A stretch of DNA of 37,604 bases from CAZVFX01 sp964626565. Lineage in GTDB: Bacteria; Myxococcota_A; UBA9042; CAIXZC01. The first letter of the stretch is position 1. Each line of letters opens with the position of its first letter. The notes below the pieces were generated by a model. The model ran no database searches, was not told the origin of the DNA, and saw nothing but the letters and a program-made list of their open reading frames with translations. The DNA lies in contig CAZVFX010000069.1 in NCBI GenBank assembly GCA_964626565.1, forward strand, positions 1-37,604. The letters run 5' to 3'. The position numbers were made by a program, and so were the translations under genes. Below are positions 1 to 8,612 of the stretch, one piece after another.

Positions 1-128
1 CTGGCCCTTCGTTTTGTGGGGATACATCAAGGTCAGACCCTTTCATATTTGCTTTTTTCGAGAGGTTGCTCTGCGAGAGTCACTTTGGACCCTTGCGGTG
101 CAAAATAACGTAGCCTTTCCGGGGCGTC

Positions 129-148
129 CTGGGCTATTATCTGCCCAG
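129..148. promoter_or_regulatory. Perfect 6-bp inverted repeat around a -10-like TATTAT, upstream of the first gene
   Basis: CTGGGC (129-134) and GCCCAG (143-148) are exact inverse complements around the loop TATTATCT. The loop holds TATTAT (135-140), a 5/6 match to a -10 box, but I see no good -35 hexamer 16-18 bases upstream. The element lies just before the Shine-Dalgarno AGGGAAGA of the gene at 168, so it could be an operator or a leader hairpin. No T-run follows, so it is not a classic terminator. Bases 1-128 hold no convincing gene. Confidence 0.35.
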
Positions 149-167
149 ACAACCATGAGGGAAGAGC

Positions 168-1325
168 ATGGGAAACGAAAAGCTCACGTTGGGATTGACC
201 GCAACTTCGTACAAAGAGAACGAACAGAGGGTGCCGCTGCATCCCGCTGATTTGTGCAAGATCGACCCCGAAACCCGGAAGTACGTCTATGTTGAGCGGG
301 GCTATGGCAAGGACTTTCGAATCAGCGACGAGGAGTTGGCCCCGTACGCGGCCGGCATGATGACCCGGGAAGAGTTGTTCGAGCACTGTGACATCATCAC
401 CGTGTTCAAACCTACCGAGGGTGATTTTCCCTACCTTCGGGAAGGTCAGGTGCTCTGGGGCGGCCTCCACCTGGTCCAGGGCCCTGCACTGACCCAACAG
501 CACATCGACAAGAAGATCACCGGCGTGGCCATGGAATCCATGTTCTCGTGGCGGCCGGCAGGAAGAAAGGGCGTCTGGATCTACCACACCCAGAGTGAGC
601 TGGCCGGCTATTGCAGCGTGCTTCACGCACTGCAACTCATCGGCACCAAGGGGTGGCACGACCAGCCCAAGCGGATCGCAGTGTTGAGCTTCGGCGGGGC
701 AGGGCGAGGCGCTGTCCACGCGTTCCGGGGGATGGACTACAGCGACATCACAGTCTACACCCAGCGGCACCCCGACGACGTGCAATGCCTCATCCCGGGA
801 GTGAAGCACCGGCAGTATGTCCTCGACCCCGGCCAGCCGGGAATGGTCTGGTCCCTGACCGATGACGGCAGCAGGATTCGCATGGGCGAAGAGCTGGCCG
901 GCTACGATTTCATAGTCAACTGCATCCTGCAGGATACCGACAACCCCGTGACCTTCATTTACAACGACGACGTGCGTACGCTGAAGAAAGGCAGCATGAT
1001 CGTGGACGTCAGTTGTGACCACGGCATGGGCTTTGAGTTTGCCTATCCCACCTCCTTCGACGAGCCCCTCATAGACGTCCAAAAGAGGGTGACATACTAC
1101 GCGGTGGACCACTCACCGTCCTACCTCTACGCCACCGCGTCCCTCGAACTCAGCAAGGCCACGTTGCCCTACATGAAAGACATGGTCGACGGCCGTTCCG
1201 CCTGGGCGGCCAACCCTACCATAGGAAGGGCCGTCGAGATCGACCGGGGCGTCGTCGTAAACGAGAAGATCCTCACGTTCCAGAAGCGATCACCCGAGTA
1301 TCCTCACCCGGTGCTGGGTGCCTGA
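168..1325 (+). CDS. NAD(P)-dependent dehydrogenase of the AlaDH/PNT superfamily, resembling N5-(carboxyethyl)ornithine synthase
   Basis: The 385-residue protein has the alanine dehydrogenase / pyridine nucleotide transhydrogenase layout. An N-terminal substrate domain contains KENEQRVPL and then FKPTEGDFPYLREGQ, with the family's Lys and a following LHL. A Rossmann half has the nucleotide loop VLSFGGAGRG near residues 175-184. The C-terminal part (YDFIVNCI, LKKGSMIVDVSCD, HSPSYLYATASLELSK) reads closest to Lactococcus N5-(carboxyethyl)ornithine synthase as I recall it, which reductively condenses pyruvate with an ornithine or lysine side chain. It is longer than that enzyme (about 313 residues). 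Soluble and cytoplasmic, with no signal peptide. The ATG at 168 follows AGGGAAGA at about 5 bases. A true alanine or saccharopine dehydrogenase is possible; the substrate is inferred only. Confidence 0.8.
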   Translation: MGNEKLTLGLTATSYKENEQRVPLHPADLCKIDPETRKYVYVERGYGKDFRISDEELAPYAAGMMTREELFEHCDIITVFKPTEGDFPYLREGQVLWGGLHLVQGPALTQQHIDKKITGVAMESMFSWRPAGRKGVWIYHTQSELAGYCSVLHALQLIGTKGWHDQPKRIAVLSFGGAGRGAVHAFRGMDYSDITVYTQRHPDDVQCLIPGVKHRQYVLDPGQPGMVWSLTDDGSRIRMGEELAGYDFIVNCILQDTDNPVTFIYNDDVRTLKKGSMIVDVSCDHGMGFEFAYPTSFDEPLIDVQKRVTYYAVDHSPSYLYATASLELSKATLPYMKDMVDGRSAWAANPTIGRAVEIDRGVVVNEKILTFQKRSPEYPHPVLGA

Positions 1326-1347
1326 ACTCCATTCGGGAGCGGACATC

Positions 1348-2907
1348 ATGCGCAAGATGACGGCCTATACTATGACTGCAACCCTGCTTCTGCTCGGCTG
1401 TGGAGGCAAGAGCGGGACAGCGGATGCGGGGGTTGTGGACAGTGTGGACGCGGTGGAGGAGACCTCTGGTCGCACCGACACGACCCCGGACGCCATGACC
1501 GCTGACGACATCGGCGTCGATATTCAGCTCCGCACCGACACGGGCCCGGACACTACGCCGGAAGACGCCGTATTCTCGGAGATAGCCGACGCGCAGGACG
1601 GCGGCGAAGACGTCCAGCCGGACCTCCCGCCCCCTTTTGAACCCGCCGTCTGCGGGCTGGAGCCCTACCAGTGGCTGCCTCCGTCCGAAGTTGGAGAGCC
1701 GCTGTTCTGGGAAGAGTACCAGTTGTCCGGGTTGACAGCGGAATTCGTCAACTCCACCTTGGCGACTATGGGCTATGAGTTGCTGAACCCGGTTCCGTAT
1801 GGTGCGCGGAACTTCAAAATGCGCTACACCACCCAGGATAAGGGCCAGCCCAGGGAGGCCACCGGCGCTGTGGGTATCCCGGTGGGCATGGGCGACGGCC
1901 CCTTGCCGGTGGTGTTGTGGCTGCATCCCACCGTCGGGTATAACGACAGCGCCGCGCCTTCGGCAGACCCACTGCTGGGACCGGGACAAACCTCTGTCCT
2001 CAGCTCTTTGGGCTACATTTCGGTCGCGCCCGACGGCCTGGGTATCATCGGCTTCGGTGACCCTTCCCCCGAAGGCACCATTCATCCCTACCTGGTGGGA
2101 GAACCCACCGCCATTGCGGGTCTGGACATGGTCCGGGCGGTTTTGGACCAGTTGGCCGCCGACCCTGACCTGCCCGACGGTGACCCCAACCGAATCATCC
2201 TGTGGGGTGCCTCCCAGGGAGGGCACGCGGTCTTCTTCACCGAACTGTACGCACCCCACTATGCGCCGGAGTTTGAAGTGGTCGCCGCGGCCGCGGCTAT
2301 TCCGGGGACAGACCTCACCGCCCAGGCCGCCCACGGCGTCCAGCACTGGAGCGTCACCACCGAGATCCTGGTCGCGGTGATGGTGGCCATGAAAACCTGG
2401 TACGACCTTCCGGCCCTCACCGAGGTTCTGGCCGATGATCCCCCCAATCATCTGGCGTCCGAAGCGGAGAATGCGGTCGCCAACACCGACAGCCCCGGAT
2501 ACCTGATGGATGGATTGGATGAGCCTTCGCAGATCTATACCGCCGCGTTCATTGAGGCGCTGGTCTCCGGAGTGTGGGGAGAGCTAGAGCCGTGGGGCTG
2601 CGCGCTGCGGGAGAACAGTCTGGACGGAAGCTCGGTGGAGAGAGTGTCCGACACCCCGATCCTGGCCACCCTTGGTGAGCACGACGACCTCGCCCAGACC
2701 TACGTAGAACTCGAGGCTATGATCCGATATTGCGAGCATGGGTATCGTATCGAGTATTTCGTCTGTGCGGGTCTTGACCACGTGATGGCGGGCGCAGCCT
2801 CGCTCTACTACATGCACCACTGGACACAAGACCGGCTGAAAGGCAAACCATGGGAAGAGGCGGCAATCTGCGCACCCTCGGCGCCGGTGGATTGTCTGGT
2901 TCCTTAG
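1348..2907 (+). CDS. Lipoprotein alpha/beta hydrolase (secretory lipase/esterase-like)
   Basis: An open frame begins at a GTG at 1318 inside the previous gene. The ATG at 1348 is the better start: it follows CGGGAGCGGA and begins a short signal peptide ending in the lipobox LLLLGC. The mature part starts with about 80 residues rich in Asp, Thr and Pro, a surface linker typical of this lineage. The hydrolase core has the nucleophile elbow GASQGG with Ser289, an upstream LWLHPTVGY strand likely forming the oxyanion region, a candidate acid in GEHDD and a candidate catalytic His in GLDHV near the C-terminus. It resembles secretory lipase / peptidase-like alpha/beta hydrolases, so an outer-membrane-anchored esterase is likely. 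The substrate is unknown. It ends 4 bases into the convergent helicase gene. Confidence 0.8.
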   Translation: MRKMTAYTMTATLLLLGCGGKSGTADAGVVDSVDAVEETSGRTDTTPDAMTADDIGVDIQLRTDTGPDTTPEDAVFSEIADAQDGGEDVQPDLPPPFEPAVCGLEPYQWLPPSEVGEPLFWEEYQLSGLTAEFVNSTLATMGYELLNPVPYGARNFKMRYTTQDKGQPREATGAVGIPVGMGDGPLPVVLWLHPTVGYNDSAAPSADPLLGPGQTSVLSSLGYISVAPDGLGIIGFGDPSPEGTIHPYLVGEPTAIAGLDMVRAVLDQLAADPDLPDGDPNRIILWGASQGGHAVFFTELYAPHYAPEFEVVAAAAAIPGTDLTAQAAHGVQHWSVTTEILVAVMVAMKTWYDLPALTEVLADDPPNHLASEAENAVANTDSPGYLMDGLDEPSQIYTAAFIEALVSGVWGELEPWGCALRENSLDGSSVERVSDTPILATLGEHDDLAQTYVELEAMIRYCEHGYRIEYFVCAGLDHVMAGAASLYYMHHWTQDRLKGKPWEEAAICAPSAPVDCLVP

Positions 2908-5372
2908 GGAGCCAGTCCGCCGTCCTCGATTTCCGTCAACGTCTGGAAGAACAGGCCCAGGTTGATCTCGTTGGACCTTTCGGTACGCCACAGGGGGAGT
3001 TTCACCCAGTGCAAAGTGTTGTCCATCCGCGTCTCAAGCTGAGCCACCGCCTCATGCATCCAGCGGATCATCTGGTCGTCTGAATCCTCCGTGACGGGGC
3101 GGCAGTTCCAGTCAGCGCCGTGTTGCACGGCTTCCACCCGGGTCGCCAACAGCACGAGTTGCTCCTCATCAAGACGCCGTCCGTCCAGAAATGACTTCAG
3201 CAACGACGTCATTTCAGCCGACAGATCCATTTCGACCTGCCCTGTCGCCTCCGACAATAACGGCGGAATCGAGACCCTGGGGAGTTGTGGGGCCAACACC
3301 GCGCCGCGGGCCAGGCGGGCGCCGCCGGTGAAGTGACGGTCCCATTTGCCATACCCGTCAACGTCGACCCGGGGGCGATAGCCCTCCAGGAAGTCGTACA
3401 TGTCTCCCAGCCTGATCGGATCGATGACATGACAATTGCGTGTTCCGCCCAGGCGCGGTCCCCGCGTCCCTCTTCCGATCATCTGCCAGAACAGGTTGGT
3501 GGAGAAGGTCAGCCGGGCCAGAATGATCGAGCGGATGGCCGGGTCATCGAAACCCTGGGTCAGCATGCCCACGTTGATCAGCACGCAGGTCGAGTGCCCT
3601 CTCGCCTTGAACTGTTCGATCACCGCTGGAGCGTCGGCCCGCGTCTCGGACCCCTCCTCCGACTCAACCTCATCCAACCGGCTGTGAACCACCAGCACGT
3701 CGTCTTCGGAGACCTGGGGACGCAAGCCCAGAAGACGGCCCAATTCGTTGGCCGCGTCTATGGTCGGCACAAAGACCAGCGTCTTGCCCAATTGAGGCAG
3801 CCTCTCACCGATGCGTTCAGCCAGAAAGCCCAGCACGTCTCCGGAACTCATCACCTGCCTGTTGAACTGGCTGGAGAACCGTTCGACTTGGGCCCGGCTG
3901 GGCCGGTTGCGGTCGGGCAGTTCTACCGGTTCGTCGGCAGTGACTTTGTGGATGATATCCAGTGGGATCTCGAAAGGCCGCCGCGGGAGGTCCTGAAAAT
4001 GCAGGTTCACGGGACACAAGACGCTGCAGTCCACAAGCTCTTTGTTGGACACCTGGTGATAGGTGAGCAGGCCCCACTCCGGGGTCAGCCCGGGTGCGAC
4101 GGGTGCGCGGACGGGAAAGACGGTGCGGCTTACGAACCGGCGCCCGGCCTTGCTCTGGGGCACCGGTGTGGCGCTGAGGCCCACGACGTGAAAACGGGTC
4201 CGGGCCGTTTCGAAGGGTCCGGTTACGGCGCGGGTGAGCTTCAGCCATTTTCCCCTGAGTTTTCTTGCCGCTACCTGGTGGCATTCGTCATAGACGAGGG
4301 TCATCTCGTAACCGCCCTTTCCCAACGGCTCGATGAGGGCTCTCCGCAAGGGGCAGTCCCTGGGCCTGGTAAGCGTCGCCCGGGCCATCAGCTCTCCCAA
4401 TTGGCCTCGCATGATGAACAGCACGTCCACCTGGTCAAGCAGGTTCGGCTCGTGCAGCATCCACGAATCGTACCAGGCAATGCGGGTGCCTTTGGGAAAC
4501 CACGCCGCCAACTCCACGATGCGAGCCATTGATTGACGGATAAGCTGCTTGGGATAGCTGGCCCACAGCAGCTTGCGATGGGGCCCTTCGGCCAGGAATT
4601 CCGCGGCGAATCGCATGGCGATGTGGGTCTTGCCGCTGCCGGTAGGCAGGTGAACCACGCCATTAAACGCGGGGAGGTGAGCCTTGATCGCGTCCAGGCT
4701 GTCCTGCTGATGAGGATATAGCCCCGCCTCCCTTCCCCTGGCTCTCGGCAGTTCGAAGATCGTACCTCGAAGCGAGCTTTCCTTGTCGGACAGTCGGGCG
4801 AGGAAGTCGCTCATCGAGTGCAGCGGCACTGCGGGCCGGAGGCGACTGGCGGTCTTGCGCCGACGGCTGCGGCTGCCCTTTTCCGACTGCCTCGGTTCGG
4901 GAGGAGGCAACCGGCCCTGATCCGGAGGAATCAGCACCCACCGGGTGACCGGCAGGCCCACCTGGGGGAAACGCAAGACGATTCCCGGGTCGGGGCTGGC
5001 CAGCAACCGGCAACGCGCCTCGAAGGAAGGGTCGCCGGCCAGCTTGCGCAGCAAAGGCAACGGCACATCTGCATCGTCGGCTTGAGTCCGGCGGCCGGAC
5101 GCGTCCTTCAGCCCGCCCGCCGCGGCGATCGCCTTGCTCCAAACCGGTGAGTCGCCCACCGACTCCCACACATCCTGCCGATACGGGCCGTCTAATTCCT
5201 CCAACACAAACCGCACAAAGCATGGGAGCGATGCCAGATGCGCCGACGTTTCGGCGGGCAGAGGCTCGGACAGCAGATGCCTCATGAACGAGCGGCGGTA
5301 TTCGAGGTTTCCGGGCAGGGCGGCAAACTGACCGAGGGAGTCAGCCAGCCACGGAATGGTCACCGTCTTCAT
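2904..5372 (-). CDS. Superfamily II DNA/RNA helicase, DECH box, restriction-type (ResIII-like)
   Basis: 822 residues. An N-terminal region of about 210 residues has no recognised fold. The helicase core follows: motif I HLPTGSGKT (Lys248), motif II DECH (Asp362-His365) instead of DEAD/DEAH, motif III GLSATP, motif IV VFVPTID, motif V NVGMLTQGFDDP and motif VI QMIGRGTR (Gln630-Arg637). The spacing fits the type III restriction / UvrB-like ATPase group. No methyltransferase, nuclease or other defence gene is adjacent, so it is an orphan. It may serve repair, RNA metabolism or an uncharacterised single-gene defence. The start is the ATG at 5372; the only purine run, AGGGG, directly abuts it. A -10-like TACAGA 6 bases before the ATG would allow leaderless initiation. 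Confidence 0.85.
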   Translation of the reverse strand: MKTVTIPWLADSLGQFAALPGNLEYRRSFMRHLLSEPLPAETSAHLASLPCFVRFVLEELDGPYRQDVWESVGDSPVWSKAIAAAGGLKDASGRRTQADDADVPLPLLRKLAGDPSFEARCRLLASPDPGIVLRFPQVGLPVTRWVLIPPDQGRLPPPEPRQSEKGSRSRRRKTASRLRPAVPLHSMSDFLARLSDKESSLRGTIFELPRARGREAGLYPHQQDSLDAIKAHLPAFNGVVHLPTGSGKTHIAMRFAAEFLAEGPHRKLLWASYPKQLIRQSMARIVELAAWFPKGTRIAWYDSWMLHEPNLLDQVDVLFIMRGQLGELMARATLTRPRDCPLRRALIEPLGKGGYEMTLVYDECHQVAARKLRGKWLKLTRAVTGPFETARTRFHVVGLSATPVPQSKAGRRFVSRTVFPVRAPVAPGLTPEWGLLTYHQVSNKELVDCSVLCPVNLHFQDLPRRPFEIPLDIIHKVTADEPVELPDRNRPSRAQVERFSSQFNRQVMSSGDVLGFLAERIGERLPQLGKTLVFVPTIDAANELGRLLGLRPQVSEDDVLVVHSRLDEVESEEGSETRADAPAVIEQFKARGHSTCVLINVGMLTQGFDDPAIRSIILARLTFSTNLFWQMIGRGTRGPRLGGTRNCHVIDPIRLGDMYDFLEGYRPRVDVDGYGKWDRHFTGGARLARGAVLAPQLPRVSIPPLLSEATGQVEMDLSAEMTSLLKSFLDGRRLDEEQLVLLATRVEAVQHGADWNCRPVTEDSDDQMIRWMHEAVAQLETRMDNTLHWVKLPLWRTERSNEINLGLFFQTLTEIEDGGLAP

Positions 5373-5415
5373 CCCCTATCTGTATCATTCCATTTACTAC
5401 TCGCGCAAGTGACCA

Positions 5416-5444
5416 TTGACATCACCACCGGCGGAATCTATCGT
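5416..5444 (+). promoter_or_regulatory. Putative sigma-70 promoter of the RND efflux operon
   Basis: TTGACA (5416-5421), a 17-base spacer and TATCGT (5439-5444) lie about 70 bases before the efflux channel gene. The -35 is perfect and the -10 matches 4/6. An imperfect dyad covers the promoter: TTGAC-ATCACC (5416-5426) faces GGTGAT-GGC-GTCAA (5449-5462). It could be bound by a metal or drug sensor, but no regulator gene lies nearby. Confidence 0.55.
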
Positions 5445-5462
5445 TACCGGTGATGGCGTCAA
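5435..5462 (-). promoter_or_regulatory. Putative promoter of the helicase gene, overlapping the efflux promoter face to face
   Basis: On the minus strand, TTGACG (5462-5457), a 16-base spacer and TAGATT (5440-5435) form a plausible promoter for the helicase gene. Its -10 overlaps the -10 of the plus-strand promoter, so polymerase could not occupy both at once. Confidence 0.4.
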
Positions 5463-5513
5463 CTGGTTGGCTGACTTGTTCTCCCGGCCCCAACTCAAGG
5501 GACTGTCGTTTCA

Positions 5514-6797
5514 ATGTATGGGCACCACGCACTTCAATCTTGCCTGTCTGTTGCCGTAGCGGTCGCAATTACCCTCACGGCACAGTCTGCGCGCAGCGAG
5601 GACCACCTTCCCGAGTTGACGCTGTTGAAGAGTTACGTGGAGCAGCCGGCGCGCTCCCAACTGAAAGCCGTCGCCAGGCTGCAGTCTCTCGCCGACAGGA
5701 CAGTTGCTCCATACATGAAGAACCCGGCGCTCGTCGGCCGGCGGGAAGAAGGAGTGGGTCCTGGCGAAGGGTTCAGCACCACCGCGCTGGGAGCGGAACT
5801 CACCTTCGACCTCGGCAAGCGGCAGCAACTACGTCAGGAAGCAGGAGAGGTGCGCTCCCAGTTGCATCGGCACGACGCCCGGCAGCAATTGCTGCTGCAG
5901 GTCTGTGCGGTCAGAGCCGCCGTGCTCGACTTGGAATTCGCGGTGCGGCGACTCCAGGTCCTGGAAGGGATAGGCGAACGTTACGGGTGGCTGCTCGAGT
6001 CGGTTGCGACCCTGGCTGCGGGCAAGGAGAAGAGCAGGTTCGACCTGCGAAGGGCCGAGCTGACGTTGACCACCCACCGGCAGCGAGTGGGGGAACTGGC
6101 GGCCGGTCGTGACGCTCTCAGCGAAGAATTGGGCGCCATCGTGGACGGGAAGGTGCCCGAAGGGCTGCGCTCGGGAGTGGCGGTCTCTCTTCCGGAGCTT
6201 GCTGACGTGCTCCAGGAAAGTCGCCGGCGGAACCCGGCCATGGCTGCCGCCGCGGTCCTCGGGAAGGCTGCAGGCCTGGAGGAGCGGGCTGCCGAAAGAT
6301 CCTGGATTCCAGACCTCGGTTTGTACGGCGCCTACCGTGTGGACACCTTTGACAGCGCCCGTCAACCGCTTCACGGCTACGAGTTCGGTTTTTCGGTGGC
6401 TCTGCCTTTCTTCCGAAAAGGGGAAGAGAGGGAGGCTCGGGCCAGGGCTTCGTCCGCGGTGGAGCGCCTGAGGTTGGACCGGACCTGGGATGCGATTCGG
6501 ACAAAGGTCGCTGCAGCCCATGGGTCGGCCGCCGCCCGCTTCCGTCTGCTGCAAGAGCTGGGTCCCGGCAGGGCGGATGACTCGCAGGCACTCTGGGATG
6601 AGGGTGTCAAGGCGTATCGGGAAGGGGTGGTCGTCCTCGGGGAGCTTGTGGAGTTGCTGCAAGCCGAGGAGGAGAGGGCGCTGGCCAGGGAACGCATCGC
6701 CCATGAGGCGCGCGGCCGGGTGTTGGCAATGTATTGTGCGGCCGGGTATTTTCCCGAGCCGGAGATGAACGACTTGATTTCTGGAGATGCACCATGA
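5514..6797 (+). CDS. TolC/CusC-family outer-membrane efflux channel
   Basis: 427 residues with a Sec signal peptide (hydrophobic AVAVAITLTA, processing probably near residues 27-30). The rest is mostly amphipathic helix with long Leu/Ala/Arg/Glu-rich stretches and two related halves, as expected of a TolC-type alpha-barrel with a small beta-barrel. GAELTFDLGKRQQLR and GFSVALPFFRKGEEREAR are the usual membrane-strand/helix junctions of the two halves. In the trimer it forms the outer-membrane duct of the tripartite pump encoded by the next two genes. The stop overlaps the next start as ATGA, so translation is probably coupled. It lacks the lipobox of CusC, so it is not obviously acylated. Confidence 0.85.
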   Translation: MYGHHALQSCLSVAVAVAITLTAQSARSEDHLPELTLLKSYVEQPARSQLKAVARLQSLADRTVAPYMKNPALVGRREEGVGPGEGFSTTALGAELTFDLGKRQQLRQEAGEVRSQLHRHDARQQLLLQVCAVRAAVLDLEFAVRRLQVLEGIGERYGWLLESVATLAAGKEKSRFDLRRAELTLTTHRQRVGELAAGRDALSEELGAIVDGKVPEGLRSGVAVSLPELADVLQESRRRNPAMAAAAVLGKAAGLEERAAERSWIPDLGLYGAYRVDTFDSARQPLHGYEFGFSVALPFFRKGEEREARARASSAVERLRLDRTWDAIRTKVAAAHGSAAARFRLLQELGPGRADDSQALWDEGVKAYREGVVVLGELVELLQAEEERALARERIAHEARGRVLAMYCAAGYFPEPEMNDLISGDAP

Positions 6798-8605
6798 CCT
6801 GGAGAGCATTGCTCCTGGCCCTTGCGGGGCTGATGCTGGTGGCCTGCCATCGGCATTCGGAAGGCCCCGGCGGCGCCGGAGGGCACAGTCACGGCGATGA
6901 GGAACATGGACACCACGGAGGTGGCCATGGCGGGAACCATGACGACCATGGCCACGGGCACGGTGAGGGGAACCTGTCACTGACCCTTTTCTCCAGCGGC
7001 CATGAGCTTTTTGTGGAGATCACGCCGTTGGCGGCCGGCAGGGAATCGGTCTACACCGCGCATGTGACCCGGCTGCGGGACAATTACCCCGCACAGGAAG
7101 GCACCCTTGCCGTGAGGTTCACGAACGACGGGACCACCGCTGCCGAAACGGTTGCGGAAGCTCCCAGCCGCCGGGGCATTTTCGAGTTCCCTGCGCTGTC
7201 GCCCGCCGACACCGGCACATACCGGCTGGATTTCGAGTACGCGGGCCACGGCGACTCTGCGGTCTGGCGACAGCAGGTGGATGTGCCGATACTCCCGTGG
7301 CCGGCGGAGGAGCAAGAAGGAGAAGACCTGTCGTTCACCAAGGAACAGCAGTGGAACATCCCTTTCAAGCAGGAACAGGCGGAGGCCCGTTCAATTGGGA
7401 GAACCTTCTCCGTGCCGGGCACCATCATCGAGGATCCCATCTCGAGCAGAGCTGTGGTCGCACCGGCCACAGGTTATTTTCACTGGCACGAAGTGCTCAG
7501 GGGCGGAGGAGTTGGAACCGAGGTGAAGGCGGGCGAGGCATTGGCCACTCTGCGTCCTGATGTGCCTACGGATCACTGGTCGAAGCTCGAAGAGTCGGTG
7601 GCCCTGGCCGAGATTGAAGTGAAACGGACCACGGAAGAGCTTGCTCGTGTACAGCGTCTGGTCGAGGGCGGGTTGCTGCCGGCAAAGGACCTCCTGGCTG
7701 TGGAGGCGGCCATCAAGAAGGCTGCCATCGAAGAGCGCAAAGCGCGCAAGGAGCGCAACCGGGTCAGAAAGCTCGTTGACCAGGGATTGCTGCCCGAACA
7801 CCGCCTCGCCGAGGTGGAGGCCGCCGCGGCGAAGGCAAAGGTCGAGCGGGAAGGGCTGGAAGCGGAGAAGAAGCGACTCCAGGACCTGACCGACACAAAG
7901 GTGTTGCAGGAGGAAGGCCTCATCAAGGCTCGGGCCGCCCTGCAAAAGGCGCAGGCGGCCCACGGCGCCGCTTTCGCACGGCTGCGCGAGAAGAAGGGGG
8001 AGGTCGAGAGGACCATGCCGATCCTCGCACCCATCGACGGAGTAATAACCGAACTCCTCACACCACACGGGCACCAGGTTGCGCTCGGTGCGCCGGTGGC
8101 CCATGTTGTTTCCGACAAGACCGTGCTGCTCCAGGTCGAGGTGTCTATGTTCGACCTCAAGGGGCTGGAGGATATCGCGGAGGTGTGGCTGTGGATCCCC
8201 GGAGAAGATGCCCATCGGAAACTCGACGAGTTCGACGCCCGCAGGGTCACCGACAAGTTGGTATACGACCCCGATCGGCTCACCGCGACCATTTCATATC
8301 GGCTTGACAATCCCGGACGATTCCGCATCGGCGAGTACGTGGAAGTACGGATCATGCACGGCCCGGGAGCAGAACTGCCGGTGGTTCGCAACTCCGCGAT
8401 CGTGGAGATCAACACTATACCGTACGTCTTTGTAGCTCTGTCGGGGGAAGGGTACTCCCGCCGAAGAGTTGTTCCCGGCACCAGCGTGGGAGACTTTGTG
8501 GCCATCGAGGATGGAATCAAGGCCGGCGAATGGGTTGTTACCCTGGGCGGGTTTGACCTGTACGTCTCCTCGCTGACTGGAACCTTGCAGTCACACCAAC
8601 ACTGA
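6794..8605 (+). CDS. RND efflux periplasmic adaptor lipoprotein with His-rich N-terminus (CusB/CzcB-like)
   Basis: The frame is open from a GTG at 6734, but the ATG at 6794 overlaps the previous stop, has GGAG before it and begins a signal peptide ending in the lipobox LMLVAC. This gives 603 residues. Residues 23-60 are packed with His, Gly and Asp and are likely to bind metal. A beta-rich domain of about 120 residues follows, then the first lipoyl half (about 195-250), a long coiled-coil hairpin (about 265-402), the second lipoyl half (APIDGVITEL, from about 410), a beta-barrel and a membrane-proximal domain. This is the CusB/HlyD order with an N-terminal extension. It bridges pump and channel in the periplasm. 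The His tract suggests a divalent-metal substrate such as Zn, Co, Ni or Cu, by inference. Confidence 0.88.
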   Translation: MTWRALLLALAGLMLVACHRHSEGPGGAGGHSHGDEEHGHHGGGHGGNHDDHGHGHGEGNLSLTLFSSGHELFVEITPLAAGRESVYTAHVTRLRDNYPAQEGTLAVRFTNDGTTAAETVAEAPSRRGIFEFPALSPADTGTYRLDFEYAGHGDSAVWRQQVDVPILPWPAEEQEGEDLSFTKEQQWNIPFKQEQAEARSIGRTFSVPGTIIEDPISSRAVVAPATGYFHWHEVLRGGGVGTEVKAGEALATLRPDVPTDHWSKLEESVALAEIEVKRTTEELARVQRLVEGGLLPAKDLLAVEAAIKKAAIEERKARKERNRVRKLVDQGLLPEHRLAEVEAAAAKAKVEREGLEAEKKRLQDLTDTKVLQEEGLIKARAALQKAQAAHGAAFARLREKKGEVERTMPILAPIDGVITELLTPHGHQVALGAPVAHVVSDKTVLLQVEVSMFDLKGLEDIAEVWLWIPGEDAHRKLDEFDARRVTDKLVYDPDRLTATISYRLDNPGRFRIGEYVEVRIMHGPGAELPVVRNSAIVEINTIPYVFVALSGEGYSRRRVVPGTSVGDFVAIEDGIKAGEWVVTLGGFDLYVSSLTGTLQSHQH

Positions 8606-8612
8606 GGCCGGT

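Noticed and set aside
1..60. T-rich stretch near 48-58 as a terminator of an upstream gene
   Set aside because: No stable stem precedes the T-run within the window.
33..1112. 359-codon open frame on the minus strand opposite the CeoS-like gene
   Set aside because: Fully antisense to a gene with clear family motifs; the product has no recognisable domain.
6734..6793. GTG start 60 bases upstream of the adaptor gene
   Set aside because: It would put 20 polar residues before the signal peptide; ATG 6794 overlaps the previous stop and gives a clean lipobox.
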